In this document: in pieces, positions 1 through 8,280 of the stretch
How the letters are laid out: each line of letters opens with the position of its first letter
How positions within the stretch are numbered: the stretch's first letter is position 1
NCBI RefSeq assembly: GCF_002283555.1
Contig: NZ_MVOI01000003.1
Span: 1,042,798 to 1,106,797 of the forward strand
Direction: 5' to 3'
Source: Rubrivirga sp. SAORIC476
GTDB lineage: Bacteria > Bacteroidota > Rhodothermia > Rhodothermales > Rubricoccaceae
DNA length: 64,000 nt
Translations under genes and position numbers: made by a program
The notes under the pieces: generated by a model
Told to the model about the DNA's origin: nothing
The model's input: the letters and a program-made list of their open reading frames with translations, nothing else
Database searches by the model: none

Positions 1-77
1 TTCGAACGTCCGCACCGACGAGCGGCCGATGCAGGCGCGAGCCAGGTGTGCAGGCTGTCTGCGTTCAGGCACTCGCG
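1..77. other. Window edge, no gene seen
   Basis: This short stretch lies downstream of the menD stop codon. I see no coding region with credible codon use and no obvious terminator hairpin. It may be the start of the spacer to the next gene outside the window. Confidence 0.3.
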
Positions 78-1847
78 TCAGACGGCGTCGTCGACCGCCT
101 CGGCGACCGCGCGGGCAAGGTCCCGGCGGAGCGTCGCCTGCTCGACCCGGTCCGTCCGCACCTCGATCAGCGCTGAGCGGCCCGAGGCGACGGCCTCGGC
201 GAGGGCGGTCTCGAAGGCCGGGAGCGTTGTCGGCTGGTGGTAGGCGAGGCTGACCTGCCGGGCGGCGTCGGCGAACCCGAGGCCGTGGGGCGTCCCGAAG
301 AGGCGCTCGAAGGTGTCGGCATCGAGCGCGCCCGGCCGGGCGACCGGCAACTGGTGGAAGATGCCGCCCCCGTCGTTGTTGATCGCGACGACCACGACCG
401 GCGGCCCGTCGCGGAGGAGCGCGAGGCTGGTCTGGTCGTGGAGCAGCGCCAGGTCACCGATCAGGAGCGCCGTCGGCAGGCCGCGCCCGCGGGCGAACCC
501 CGCCGCCGTGGCGACCGTCCCGTCGATGCCGCTCGCGCCGCGGTTGGCGGCCACGGTCACCCCGCGCCCGTCCGCCTCGGCGAACGCGTCGAGGTCGCGG
601 ACAGGCATGGACGCCGCGACCACGAGCCCGGCACCCTTGGGCAGCGACCGCGCCAGCGTGCGCGCGACCTGGGGCTCGGACAACCCGGAATCGTCGAGGG
701 CCGCGTTCGCTGCCGCCCGCGCCGCGCCGCAGGCCGCCGCCCATCGCGCCCGCCACGCCTCCGGCGACGGCCCTCGGTCGACCTGCGCGTGCAGCGCGTC
801 CGCCAGGGCGAGGGCCACCGGACCGGTGGGCGCCACGAGGCGGTGCGTCACACGGTGGTCCGGGTCGATCCGCTCGGCGCGCGGGTGGACGTGGACGTAC
901 AGCGCGGGCCGGGCGTCGGCGATCCAGCGGGCGAGGCGCTTGGAGGTCGGCCGCCCGCCGAACTGAAGGACGGCCTCGGGCGGCTCGGCGCGCAGGCGGT
1001 CGCTGAGGAGCGCGAGGTCGGCCGCGGTGCCGTCGCGGCCGAGACGGGCGCCCGAGAGCAGATCCGCCACGAGCGGCCACCCGAGGCGCTCGGCGATCTC
1101 GGCGGCGGCGGGCGCCGTGTCGGTGTCGGTCACGTCGAGCGGCCCGAGGACGACGAGACCGCGCGCGACCGTGTCGAGGCGGTGCGCGAGGTCGCCCACC
1201 TCGGGGCGGCTCGCGGGATGGAGGCGGCGTGTGTAGGGATCGCGGCCCTCCTCCCAGTCGCCGAGGCGGGCGAGGAGGGCGCTCGTGTCGACGCCGTCGG
1301 GCGTCGGGGCGAGGGGCTCGCGGAACGGGCCGTTGAGGTGCACCGGCCCGCCGTCCAGTGCCCGCGCCACGGCCTCGGCGACGGTCGTCAGCACGAACGC
1401 CGGGTCCACGTCGGCCGAGGGCGTCCCGAGATCGGCCTCCCAGCGGGCGACGGTCGAAAACAGGCCGGGCTGGCGGACGGCCTGGTTGGCGCCGGTCTCT
1501 CGCAGCTCCGGCGGCCGGTCGGCGGTGAGCAGCAGCAGCGGCACGCCTGCCTGCCGGGCCTCGACGGCGGCGGGCAGCAGGTTGGCGACGGCCGTCCCGC
1601 TGGTCGTGATGACGGCCGCCGGGCGGCCCGTGGCCTTCCCCCACCCCAGGGCGGCGAACGCGGCGGCGCGTTCGTCCCAATGCACGAGCACCTCGGCGCG
1701 GGGGTTCAGCGCCGCCGCGACGGCCAGCGGCGTGCTCCGGCTGCCCGGGCAGACCGCGAAGAAGGTCGTCCCCTGGCGGACCACCTCCTCGACGAGCAGC
1801 GCGGCCCAGAGGTGGTTGAGATTGGGGCGGTCGAGGTGGGGCGGCAC
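78..1847 (-). CDS. menD: MenD, SEPHCHC synthase
   Basis: Thiamine-diphosphate enzyme of menaquinone synthesis that joins isochorismate and 2-oxoglutarate to make 2-succinyl-5-enolpyruvyl-6-hydroxy-3-cyclohexene-1-carboxylate in the cytosol. The 589-residue length is normal for the family. Visible motifs are GSRSTPL (about residues 35-41), WDERAAAFAALG with the TPP-activating Glu near 59, SGTAVANLLPA (about 83), and the TPP/Mg site from GDLALLHD (about 461) to INNDGGGIF (about 488). It is the most downstream of four minus-strand genes beginning with menF. A 54 bp gap separates it from the desaturase gene, so it may be co-transcribed. menB, menC, menE and menA are not in the window. Confidence 0.96.
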   Translation of the reverse strand: MPPHLDRPNLNHLWAALLVEEVVRQGTTFFAVCPGSRSTPLAVAAALNPRAEVLVHWDERAAAFAALGWGKATGRPAAVITTSGTAVANLLPAAVEARQAGVPLLLLTADRPPELRETGANQAVRQPGLFSTVARWEADLGTPSADVDPAFVLTTVAEAVARALDGGPVHLNGPFREPLAPTPDGVDTSALLARLGDWEEGRDPYTRRLHPASRPEVGDLAHRLDTVARGLVVLGPLDVTDTDTAPAAAEIAERLGWPLVADLLSGARLGRDGTAADLALLSDRLRAEPPEAVLQFGGRPTSKRLARWIADARPALYVHVHPRAERIDPDHRVTHRLVAPTGPVALALADALHAQVDRGPSPEAWRARWAAACGAARAAANAALDDSGLSEPQVARTLARSLPKGAGLVVAASMPVRDLDAFAEADGRGVTVAANRGASGIDGTVATAAGFARGRGLPTALLIGDLALLHDQTSLALLRDGPPVVVVAINNDGGGIFHQLPVARPGALDADTFERLFGTPHGLGFADAARQVSLAYHQPTTLPAFETALAEAVASGRSALIEVRTDRVEQATLRRDLARAVAEAVDDAV

Positions 1848-1901
1848 GGGCGGAGGGAGGAGTCCGGGACGGTACGCAGGGGGAGCGGCGCGGAGCCCAC
1901 G

Positions 1902-2714
1902 CTACCAGAAACGGACCGGCTCCACGCCATGCGCCTCCAGGTACGGCTCCAGCCGCCGCGACAGCTCGGCGTAGTGGTGGGACGGCACGGCCGGGTAGAG
2001 GTGGTGCTCCAGGTGGTACGACAGCTCCAGCAGCAGGCGGGGCGCGAAGCGGCCCCGAAGCGTCTTCGTCTGCCGGAGGGCGTCCGCAGCCGTCGCGTCG
2101 TGGGGAAGGTAGACGGTCGTCAGCGGGTACGTCCAGCTCCCCACGATCACCAGCGCCACGTAGACGCCCAGCGCGGGGACGGCGGGCCAGAGCGCCACCG
2201 CCAGCGCCACGACGCCGAGGAACCAGCCCGCTTCGAGGAGCAGCCAGCCCCGCTCCTCGGGGACGCGCCGCCACGCCCAGCCCCAGAGCCGGTAGAGGAA
2301 CGTCGGGCCGGCGAGGAGCGCGCGCCACCATGAGCCGTGCGCGGGGTCGCCTTCGGGGTCGTCGTCGTCGGGGAACGTGCGGTGGTGCTGGAGGTGCGTC
2401 GCGCGGTAGGCGTGGGCGCTTTCGAGGACCAGCATCCCGACCAGCGCCATCGCGACCTCGCTCAGCCATCGCGGCAGGCCCAGCGTGCGGTGGACGAGGT
2501 CGTGCGTCGTGGCGACGACGCCGAGGAACAGGCCGGCGATGGAGAGGACGGCCGGGATCCACCACCCCAGACCGGCGAACACGGCGTACGCCAGGGCCCA
2601 CGCGAAGGGGCGGACGAGGCTCCGGACCCGCTGCGCGGTCGTGGTGGTCAGGAGGTCGTAGCCCAGCGCCTCCAGCGTCGGCAGGTCGTCGGGGACGTAG
2701 TGGCGGGCGCTCAT
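1902..2714 (-). CDS. Histidine-box membrane desaturase/hydroxylase
   Basis: Integral-membrane di-iron oxygenase of the fatty-acid desaturase/carotenoid hydroxylase superfamily, 270 residues. The three histidine boxes are intact: HDLVH (71-75), HLQHH (107-111) and HLEHH (234-238), with hydrophobic spans between them. The HHLYPAVP stretch after box 3 is common to acyl desaturases and CrtR/CrtW-type carotenoid enzymes. The chosen ATG overlaps the stop of the upstream FAD oxidoreductase by 4 bp (ATGA), indicating translational coupling. The partner is CrtI-like, so a carotenoid-tailoring role (hydroxylation, ketolation or desaturation) is my inference. An acyl-lipid desaturase remains possible because the substrate cannot be read from sequence. 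Confidence 0.85.
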   Translation of the reverse strand: MSARHYVPDDLPTLEALGYDLLTTTTAQRVRSLVRPFAWALAYAVFAGLGWWIPAVLSIAGLFLGVVATTHDLVHRTLGLPRWLSEVAMALVGMLVLESAHAYRATHLQHHRTFPDDDDPEGDPAHGSWWRALLAGPTFLYRLWGWAWRRVPEERGWLLLEAGWFLGVVALAVALWPAVPALGVYVALVIVGSWTYPLTTVYLPHDATAADALRQTKTLRGRFAPRLLLELSYHLEHHLYPAVPSHHYAELSRRLEPYLEAHGVEPVRFW

Positions 2715-4252
2715 CGGGCTCGGGCGAACCGAGTCACGTCGTCGGCGACGTGCTCGCTGGCGAGGACCCCGGCGACGGTGCCCAGGCCGGGCCACGTGGT
2801 GTCGCCCGCGAGCCAGAAGCCGGGGACGCCGAGGTCGTGGGGGATTGCGTGCTGGTTCGTGTTGGCGAGCGTCTGGCGGACGCCGCCGACGGCGCCCCGA
2901 GACCGCCGCGTGAAGCGCTCGTACGTCCGCGGCGTGCCCAGCTCGGCCACCTCGGCACGCTCGCCGAGGCGGGGATAGACGCGCCGCGCGACCGCGAGCA
3001 GCCGCGCCGTCGCCTCCCGCCGGCGGACGACGTACTCGGCGTCGGAAAGCCGCTCCCAGTCGGCCAGGTCGCAGTGGGTCGAGACCATCACGGCGCGCGA
3101 TCCGGCAGGCGCGCTGGCCGTGTCGCCGGGCGCGGAGACGGAGACGAACAGGTTGTTGCCGTCGCCCAGCGGCCGGTCGTAGCGCTCCAGCACCTGATGG
3201 TGGGTGAACGCCTGCCCGGCGACCTCGTCCTCGGGGACGCCGAGGCACAGCACCAGCGCCCCCCCGTAGGCGGACGCATCGCGCCAGAGGAACGGCCGCA
3301 GCGCGTCGCCGACGGACGGCGGGGCGATGCGGGCGGCGTCGGGCGCGGGCAGCGTGCAGACCACCTGGGCCGACCGGAACACGCCGCGGCGGGTGTGGAC
3401 GGCGTAGCCGCTCGCGGTCCGCTCGATGCGCTCGACGGCGGTCCCCACGCGGAGGCGCCCGCCTGCGGCGCGGTAGTGGGCCACGAGCGCGTCCCAGAAC
3501 CCACGCATCCCACCGGTCGCTCGCGTCAGCCCGGCGCCGCGGATCGTGACGCCGAGCGCGCCGTTGACGAGCGGCGCCTCCTCCACCGTCCCGTGGACGG
3601 TGTCCTGCAACAGCATGCCGAGCAGCATCCGCAGCGGGCGGTCGTCGGCGAGGCCGGACCGGCGGAGCGCGTCGGCCATCGTCCACCCCAGCGTCCGCGC
3701 GAGCGGCCAGTCGCGGACGGCCAGCACGCCGAGCGCCCGCCGCACGTCGGCGAGGGACCGCAGAGGAAGCCGGACGCCCTCCCGGGACGCCGCCCAGAAC
3801 ACGTCCGCGAGTCGGTCCAGGAGCGCCCAGAACCGGATGTGCGCGGACGTGTCGCCGAAGGCCCGCAGCCGCTCGGCGTGCCACCGGGCCGGGTCGCGGT
3901 GGAGGGTGACCGTGCGGTCGGGCAGCCACGCGACGTACCCCGGCAGGCGTTCGCCCGGTGGAGCGGCCATGCCGATGGCGTCGTAGAACCGCCCGCCGAC
4001 GCCGCCCGGCTCGAAGTCGACGAGCGTCGTCGCGCCCACGTCGAAGGTGAAGCCGCGCCGCCGGTAGAAGCCCGCACATCCTCCAACCTGGCCATGCGCT
4101 TCCAGCACCAGCACATCCACGCCCCGCGCGCGGAGGCGGGCGGCGGTCGCCATCCCCGAGATGCCCGCGCCGACGACGATCACATCGGCCGCCCCACCCC
4201 GCGCGGCCCGAGGCGGGCGACCTGCCGGAGGCGAAGCGAGGCGCGGCGTCAT
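2711..4252 (-). CDS. CrtI/CrtH-type FAD oxidoreductase
   Basis: FAD-dependent oxidoreductase of the phytoene desaturase/carotenoid isomerase/amine-oxidase superfamily, 513 residues. It has an N-terminal dinucleotide fold (VIVVGAGISGMA, about 24-35, with the acidic residue at LVLEA, about 49-52) and the family C-terminal FAD motif FWLAGDTTWPGLGTVAG (about 479-495). The GDTTWPG form resembles CrtH/CrtD-like members more than CrtO. The start lies 4 bp after the menF stop, and the 3' end overlaps the desaturase start by 4 bp, so menF, this gene and the desaturase form one translation unit. Carotenoid desaturation or isomerisation is most likely by family. A redox step on the menaquinone side chain is a speculative alternative suggested only by the neighbours. 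Confidence 0.85.
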   Translation of the reverse strand: MTPRLASPPAGRPPRAARGGAADVIVVGAGISGMATAARLRARGVDVLVLEAHGQVGGCAGFYRRRGFTFDVGATTLVDFEPGGVGGRFYDAIGMAAPPGERLPGYVAWLPDRTVTLHRDPARWHAERLRAFGDTSAHIRFWALLDRLADVFWAASREGVRLPLRSLADVRRALGVLAVRDWPLARTLGWTMADALRRSGLADDRPLRMLLGMLLQDTVHGTVEEAPLVNGALGVTIRGAGLTRATGGMRGFWDALVAHYRAAGGRLRVGTAVERIERTASGYAVHTRRGVFRSAQVVCTLPAPDAARIAPPSVGDALRPFLWRDASAYGGALVLCLGVPEDEVAGQAFTHHQVLERYDRPLGDGNNLFVSVSAPGDTASAPAGSRAVMVSTHCDLADWERLSDAEYVVRRREATARLLAVARRVYPRLGERAEVAELGTPRTYERFTRRSRGAVGGVRQTLANTNQHAIPHDLGVPGFWLAGDTTWPGLGTVAGVLASEHVADDVTRFARAR

Positions 4253-4256
4253 CGGA

Positions 4257-5630
4257 TCAGTCGGGTACCGGGGTCAGGCCGAGGACGCGCGCGAAGTCGC
4301 CGATCTTGAGTTCGATCTCGGCCCACTCGGAGGCCGGGTCGGACCCCGCGACGATGCCCGCGCCGGAGTAGAGCGACAGCGAGCGGCCGTCGACGAGCCC
4401 GGAGCGGATGCCGACGGCGAGGTCGGCCGCCTCGGTGCCGTCGGCGGCGCGGCCGATCCAGCCGATGGGCCCGGCGTAGAGGCCGCGGTCGAACGGCTCC
4501 TGGCGGTCGATGGCGTCCAGCGCGGCGGCCGTGGGCGTCCCCCCGACGGCGGGTGTCGGATGGAGCGCGCGCAGCACCTCGGCCACGCCGACGCCCTCGG
4601 CGAGCGTCGCCTGGATGCCGGTACGGAGGTGGCGGCCTCGCGCGAGCGTCAGCGCGGCGGCCTCGCCGTCGGCCTCGACGCGGCTGGAGAGCGGCGCGAG
4701 CGCCCCCACGATGGCGTCGCGGACGAAGGCGTGCTCGCGGCGGTCTTTCTCGCTGTCGAGGAGTTCGGCGCGGAGGCGGTCGTCGGCGGCGTCGGTCTCG
4801 GAGCGCGGTCGCGTGCCCGCGACAGCCTCGGTCTGGAGCGTCCGTCCGTCGAGGCGGAGGAGGCGTTCGGGGGTCGCGGTCAGGAACGACGGCCCGGCGC
4901 CCGGCGCCACCAGCGCGTGGTAGCAGCGCGGCGTCGCCGCCTCCAGCCGACGCAGCAGCGCGACCGCGTCGACGGGCTCCTCGAACAGGAAGCGCGCCCG
5001 CCGGGCCAGCACCACCTTGCCGAGGTCGCCGGTCGCGAAGGCGCCGAGGGCCCACCGCAGCATCCGATCCCACTCGGCGCGAGCGGGGTCATCGCGGCGC
5101 ATGTAGGGCAGCGGCAGCGCGCCCGAGACGTCGGCACGGGCAGGGCGAATGGCCGCCAGCGCCTCGCGCGCCACGCGCGGCGACTCGCCGGGCATCAGGT
5201 GGACGGCCAGCGTCGCGGCCTTCCCGTCCGACCGAAGCTCGACGCGCGGCAGCACCAGGCGGACGGCGCCGAACGCGGTCCACTCCTCCCCTACCTCGGC
5301 CGCGCTGTCGAAGCGGGCCGTGGTCGCGAGGCGCGCGTCCGGGGGGAGCGACGCCATCACGTCGCCGAGGCGGGCGAGGTCGTCCAGCGATGGCCCGTCC
5401 AGCCCCGTGGCGACGCCGACGCCCGCCCAGGCCTCGGCCTCCGACCGGCCGCGCCAGTAGTGGGTCGGGGAGGCGGTCTGAGCGGCGGCCCAGAGGAGCG
5501 GATCCACCGGCTCGACGGGCGTGGCCACGCGGAGGACACGGTCCCCCCGCCAGCGGCGGACCGCCCGGTCGAGCTCCTGGCCGAGGAGGGCGGGGGCCGA
5601 GGCGGCCGGGGCGAGCGGAGTGAGGGCCAC
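4257..5630 (-). CDS. menF: MenF, isochorismate synthase
   Basis: Chorismate-binding enzyme that isomerises chorismate to isochorismate, the committed step to menaquinone. It is 457 residues, and the C-terminal half carries the family signatures TEAVAGTRPRSE, LLDSEKDRREH, HPTPAVGGTP, FDRGLYAGPIGWIG and YSGAGIVAGSDP, which supply the Mg2+-binding Glu residues and the substrate pocket. No glutamine-amidotransferase partner is present, which argues against an anthranilate synthase component. It is the first gene of the minus-strand men group and is divergent from menG with about 150 bp between starts, so that gap should hold both promoters. Confidence 0.94.
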   Translation of the reverse strand: MALTPLAPAASAPALLGQELDRAVRRWRGDRVLRVATPVEPVDPLLWAAAQTASPTHYWRGRSEAEAWAGVGVATGLDGPSLDDLARLGDVMASLPPDARLATTARFDSAAEVGEEWTAFGAVRLVLPRVELRSDGKAATLAVHLMPGESPRVAREALAAIRPARADVSGALPLPYMRRDDPARAEWDRMLRWALGAFATGDLGKVVLARRARFLFEEPVDAVALLRRLEAATPRCYHALVAPGAGPSFLTATPERLLRLDGRTLQTEAVAGTRPRSETDAADDRLRAELLDSEKDRREHAFVRDAIVGALAPLSSRVEADGEAAALTLARGRHLRTGIQATLAEGVGVAEVLRALHPTPAVGGTPTAAALDAIDRQEPFDRGLYAGPIGWIGRAADGTEAADLAVGIRSGLVDGRSLSLYSGAGIVAGSDPASEWAEIELKIGDFARVLGLTPVPD

Positions 5631-5779
5631 GAGCGGTGGGGGACGACGCTAGAGGAAGGCGGTACAGGGTCCCCGCCCGGTTGGTTTCAGAAAATAGTGA
5701 AAGCTTGGCCCCTTCACCAACTCCGGGCACCCCGGCGGGCCCGGCGGGGTACCGTACGCCCTCCCCGACTCTCGATCTC

Positions 5780-6508
5780 GTGACCAAACCGCCCATCGGC
5801 CAGGCTCCCGGCAAGCGCCAGCACGTCGAGGCCATGTTCGACGCCATTGCCCCCCGCTACGACGCGCTCAACCGCGTCCTCTCGTTCGGCATCGACATCC
5901 GCTGGCGCAAGCGCGCCGTGGCGCTCCTGTCGGACGCCATCGCGGGTCGCCCGGAGCGCCTGCTCGACGTGGCGACCGGGACCGGCGACCTCGCCATCGA
6001 GGCCCTCTCCCTCGCCCCCGACGAGGTGGTCGGGGTCGACATCTCGGACGGGATGCTGGAGGGCGGGCGCGTGAAGGTCCGCAAACAGGGACTGGACGGC
6101 CGCGTGACGCTCGTCCAGGGCGACGCCGCCGACCTGCCGTTCGAGGACGGTGCATTCGACGGCGCCTTCGTGGCGTTCGGCGTCCGCAACTTCGAGGATC
6201 TCCAGGCGGGGCTGGTCGGCATCCGGCGCGTCCTCCGGCCGGGCGCGCCGCTCGTGATTCTGGAGACCAGCCAGCCGACGGCCTTTCCGTTCAAGCAGGG
6301 CTACCAGGTCTACGCGCGCCACATCATGCCGAAAGTGGGCAAGGCGATCAGCGGCAACGCGGAGGCCTACGAGTACCTCCCGGAGTCGGCCCGCGAGTTT
6401 CCCTACGGGGAGGCGTTCCTGCGCGAGATGCGCGCGGCGGGCTTCACCGACTGCATCGACCAGCCGCAGACGTTCGGCGTCGCGAGTCTCTACCGCGGCC
6501 TGGCGTAG
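5780..6508 (+). CDS. menG: MenG/UbiE, demethylmenaquinone methyltransferase
   Basis: SAM-dependent C-methyltransferase performing the last menaquinone step, demethylmenaquinone to menaquinone. The reading frame is open upstream to 5636. I chose the GTG at 5780 because it gives 242 residues, the family norm, and starts just before the conserved FDAIAPRYDALNRVLSFGID segment. Motif I is DVATGTGDLAI, followed by VVGVDISDGML, QGDAADLPF and the UbiE-type FGVRNFEDL. The C-terminus FGVASLYRGLA is also typical. It is divergent from menF and convergent with a secreted-protein gene 21 bp downstream. The upstream residues encoded from 5636 look like low-complexity leader translation and are probably not part of the protein. 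Confidence 0.94.
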   Translation: MTKPPIGQAPGKRQHVEAMFDAIAPRYDALNRVLSFGIDIRWRKRAVALLSDAIAGRPERLLDVATGTGDLAIEALSLAPDEVVGVDISDGMLEGGRVKVRKQGLDGRVTLVQGDAADLPFEDGAFDGAFVAFGVRNFEDLQAGLVGIRRVLRPGAPLVILETSQPTAFPFKQGYQVYARHIMPKVGKAISGNAEAYEYLPESAREFPYGEAFLREMRAAGFTDCIDQPQTFGVASLYRGLA

Positions 6509-6529
6509 GGCGAGCGTTCCCTGCGCCGC

Positions 6530-7171
6530 CTACTCCAGCACCATGCGCGCGGCGTCGGCCCAGATCCGCCGGACGCCCAGGCTGAGGCCGACGAACGCGG
6601 GCCGCGCGTCCGCCCCGACCTCCTGGGTGACGCGGAGGCCGACGGGCACGGCCAGCGTCGGGGTGACGGGGATCGCGATGCGGGGGCTCAGCGATACCGA
6701 CGGGATGGCGGCCGTGCTGCCCGTTCCGGAGGCATCCTCGAACAGGTCCACGCCGAGCCCGACGCCCACCTCGGCGCCGCGCAGGATCGACCGCCGGGCT
6801 GCGCCGCGGCCGAGCGACAGGATCATCTCCCCCCCCACCGTGGCCGTCAGCCCCTCGCCCCGGTCGCCGGTCAGCGGGTTGCGCTCCAGCGGTCCGCGGA
6901 CGCTCGTCGACAGGGCGAGGGCATGGCCGCTCTCGAAGCGGTAGCCGCCCTCGGCGCCGACCGCGCCGATCAACTCCGGTGCCCCCACCTCGGGGCCGAC
7001 GGCGACCGTGCTGGACGCGAACAGACCCGACAAGAAGGGCCGGTGCCGCTCAATCAACTCGCGGTTCGCGCGGTCGGCGAACGGCTCGGTGGGGTCCGGG
7101 AGCTCGTCCGGCACCACCTGGGCGGCGGCGGGTAGGGCGACGGCGGCGAGGAGCAGGACGAGAAGACGCAT
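6530..7171 (-). CDS. Exported protein, probably outer-membrane barrel
   Basis: I do not recognise a named family. The 213-residue product begins with a clear signal peptide (MRLLVLLLAAVALPAAAQ, cleavage after AAAQ). An in-frame ATG 33 bp upstream would put residues ahead of the signal and is less likely. The mature part has alternating hydrophobic/polar stretches with many Gly, such as GAVGAEGGYRF, LTATVGGEMILSLG and FVGLSLGVRRIW, the pattern of a small beta-barrel or outer-membrane-like protein. It lies between menG (convergent) and dapF (same strand, 64 bp upstream). No functional link to either is visible. Confidence 0.75.
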   Translation of the reverse strand: MRLLVLLLAAVALPAAAQVVPDELPDPTEPFADRANRELIERHRPFLSGLFASSTVAVGPEVGAPELIGAVGAEGGYRFESGHALALSTSVRGPLERNPLTGDRGEGLTATVGGEMILSLGRGAARRSILRGAEVGVGLGVDLFEDASGTGSTAAIPSVSLSPRIAIPVTPTLAVPVGLRVTQEVGADARPAFVGLSLGVRRIWADAARMVLE

Positions 7172-7235
7172 GAGGACGGAGGCCGAGTGAGGGGAAGAAA
7201 ACACGACGACTCCGCCGCGCCAATCCCCTGTCGCG

Positions 7236-8099
7236 TCACCCCCGCCATTCGAGCGTGCCCTCGTAGACCGTCTCGGCGGGGCCGGCGAGCGTCAGCCCGG
7301 CCACGGCCTCGCCCTCGGCGCGGAAGCCGACCGTCAGCGTCCCGCCGGGCATCTCGACGGCCACCGACCGCTCGCTGCCCTCGCCCAGCCGGCCGTCGAG
7401 GTGGGCGACCAGCGCCGACGCGACCGCGCCCGTGCCGCACGCCAGCGTCTCCGCCTCGACGCCCTTCTCGAACGTCCGCACGCGAACGCGGTCAGGCCCG
7501 ACGACCTCGACGAAGTCGACGTTGGTGCCGGTGGGGGCGAACGCCGGGTCGTGACGGAGGCGCGGTCCGACGCCCGCCACGTCGGCCGCGTCCACGTCGG
7601 CGGCGAACACGACGGCGTGCTCGGTGCCGGTCCAGATGCGGAGGACGGCCTCCCCACCTCGGGTGTCGGCGGGGCCGAAGTCGCGTGGCGGCGGCACGTC
7701 CAGTTCGACCGGCCCGGACCCGGCGCGGCCCTCGACACGGGCGCGGTACCGTCCGCCGTCGGTGTCGAACACGAGGTCCACGACCCCGTCGGCCTCGGTG
7801 CCGAGGCCGGCCCGGGCGGCGAAGCGGGCGAGGCAGCGGGCGCCGTTGCCGCACATCGTGCCGAGCGAACCGTCGGCGTTGCGGTAGCGCATGCGGAAGG
7901 CCGCACCGTCGGCGTCGGGCTCGTCGAGTGCCAGCAGTCCGTCCGCCCCGATGCCGGTGCGGCGGGGGCAGAAGGTGCGCGCGAGCGTCTCCAGCTCGCC
8001 GACCGTGAACCGGAGGAAGCGGTTGTCGAGGACGAGGAAGTCGTTGCCGGCGCCGTTCATCTTGGTGAACGGGACCACGAGGGCGGGGCGGTCGAGCAT
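7236..8099 (-). CDS. dapF: DapF, diaminopimelate epimerase
   Basis: Cofactor-independent racemase converting LL- to meso-diaminopimelate for lysine and peptidoglycan synthesis. With the ATG at 8099 the protein has 287 residues. The family start KMNGAGNDFLVLDN is present, and both catalytic cysteines are intact in CGNGARCLARF and ETLACGTGAVASAL. The frame stays open upstream to 8357, but that extension overlaps the phoH promoter region and is rejected. It is divergent from phoH with about 180 bp between start codons. No other lysine-pathway gene is in the window. Confidence 0.96.
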   Translation of the reverse strand: MLDRPALVVPFTKMNGAGNDFLVLDNRFLRFTVGELETLARTFCPRRTGIGADGLLALDEPDADGAAFRMRYRNADGSLGTMCGNGARCLARFAARAGLGTEADGVVDLVFDTDGGRYRARVEGRAGSGPVELDVPPPRDFGPADTRGGEAVLRIWTGTEHAVVFAADVDAADVAGVGPRLRHDPAFAPTGTNVDFVEVVGPDRVRVRTFEKGVEAETLACGTGAVASALVAHLDGRLGEGSERSVAVEMPGGTLTVGFRAEGEAVAGLTLAGPAETVYEGTLEWRG

Positions 8100-8249
8100 G
8101 GGGTCGGAAGTCAGACCGCTGAAAGATGGGGGCACAGGCGGAGGATGGAGCCCTCGCCCTGAACTTCGCACACGGGCTCTCTCCCCCGTCGGACCCCGGA
8201 TCGCGGCAGCGCGTAGCCGCCCATGACATGACGCTGCCCGGACGCCGGG

Positions 8250-8256
8250 TAGCTTG
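8250..8256 (+). promoter_or_regulatory. Putative -7 element of phoH
   Basis: TAGCTTG lies 24 bp before the preferred phoH start. It resembles the Bacteroidota -7 box (TAnnTTTG) and matches the same motif ahead of other genes here. I see no convincing -33 TTG at the expected distance. Confidence 0.35.
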
Positions 8257-8280
8257 CGCTCCTCCACGCCCTCCGACCGC

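Noticed and set aside
454-2601. Long open frames opposite or out of frame with menD and similar genes throughout the window
   Set aside because: They are Arg/Pro/Gly-rich translations typical of antisense frames in high-GC DNA and overlap genes with clear family motifs.
5636-5779. Longer menG reading frame starting at ATG 5636
   Set aside because: The extra 48 residues are Pro/Ser/Gly-rich with no UbiE similarity and would fill the divergent promoter region. GTG at 5780 gives the normal family length.
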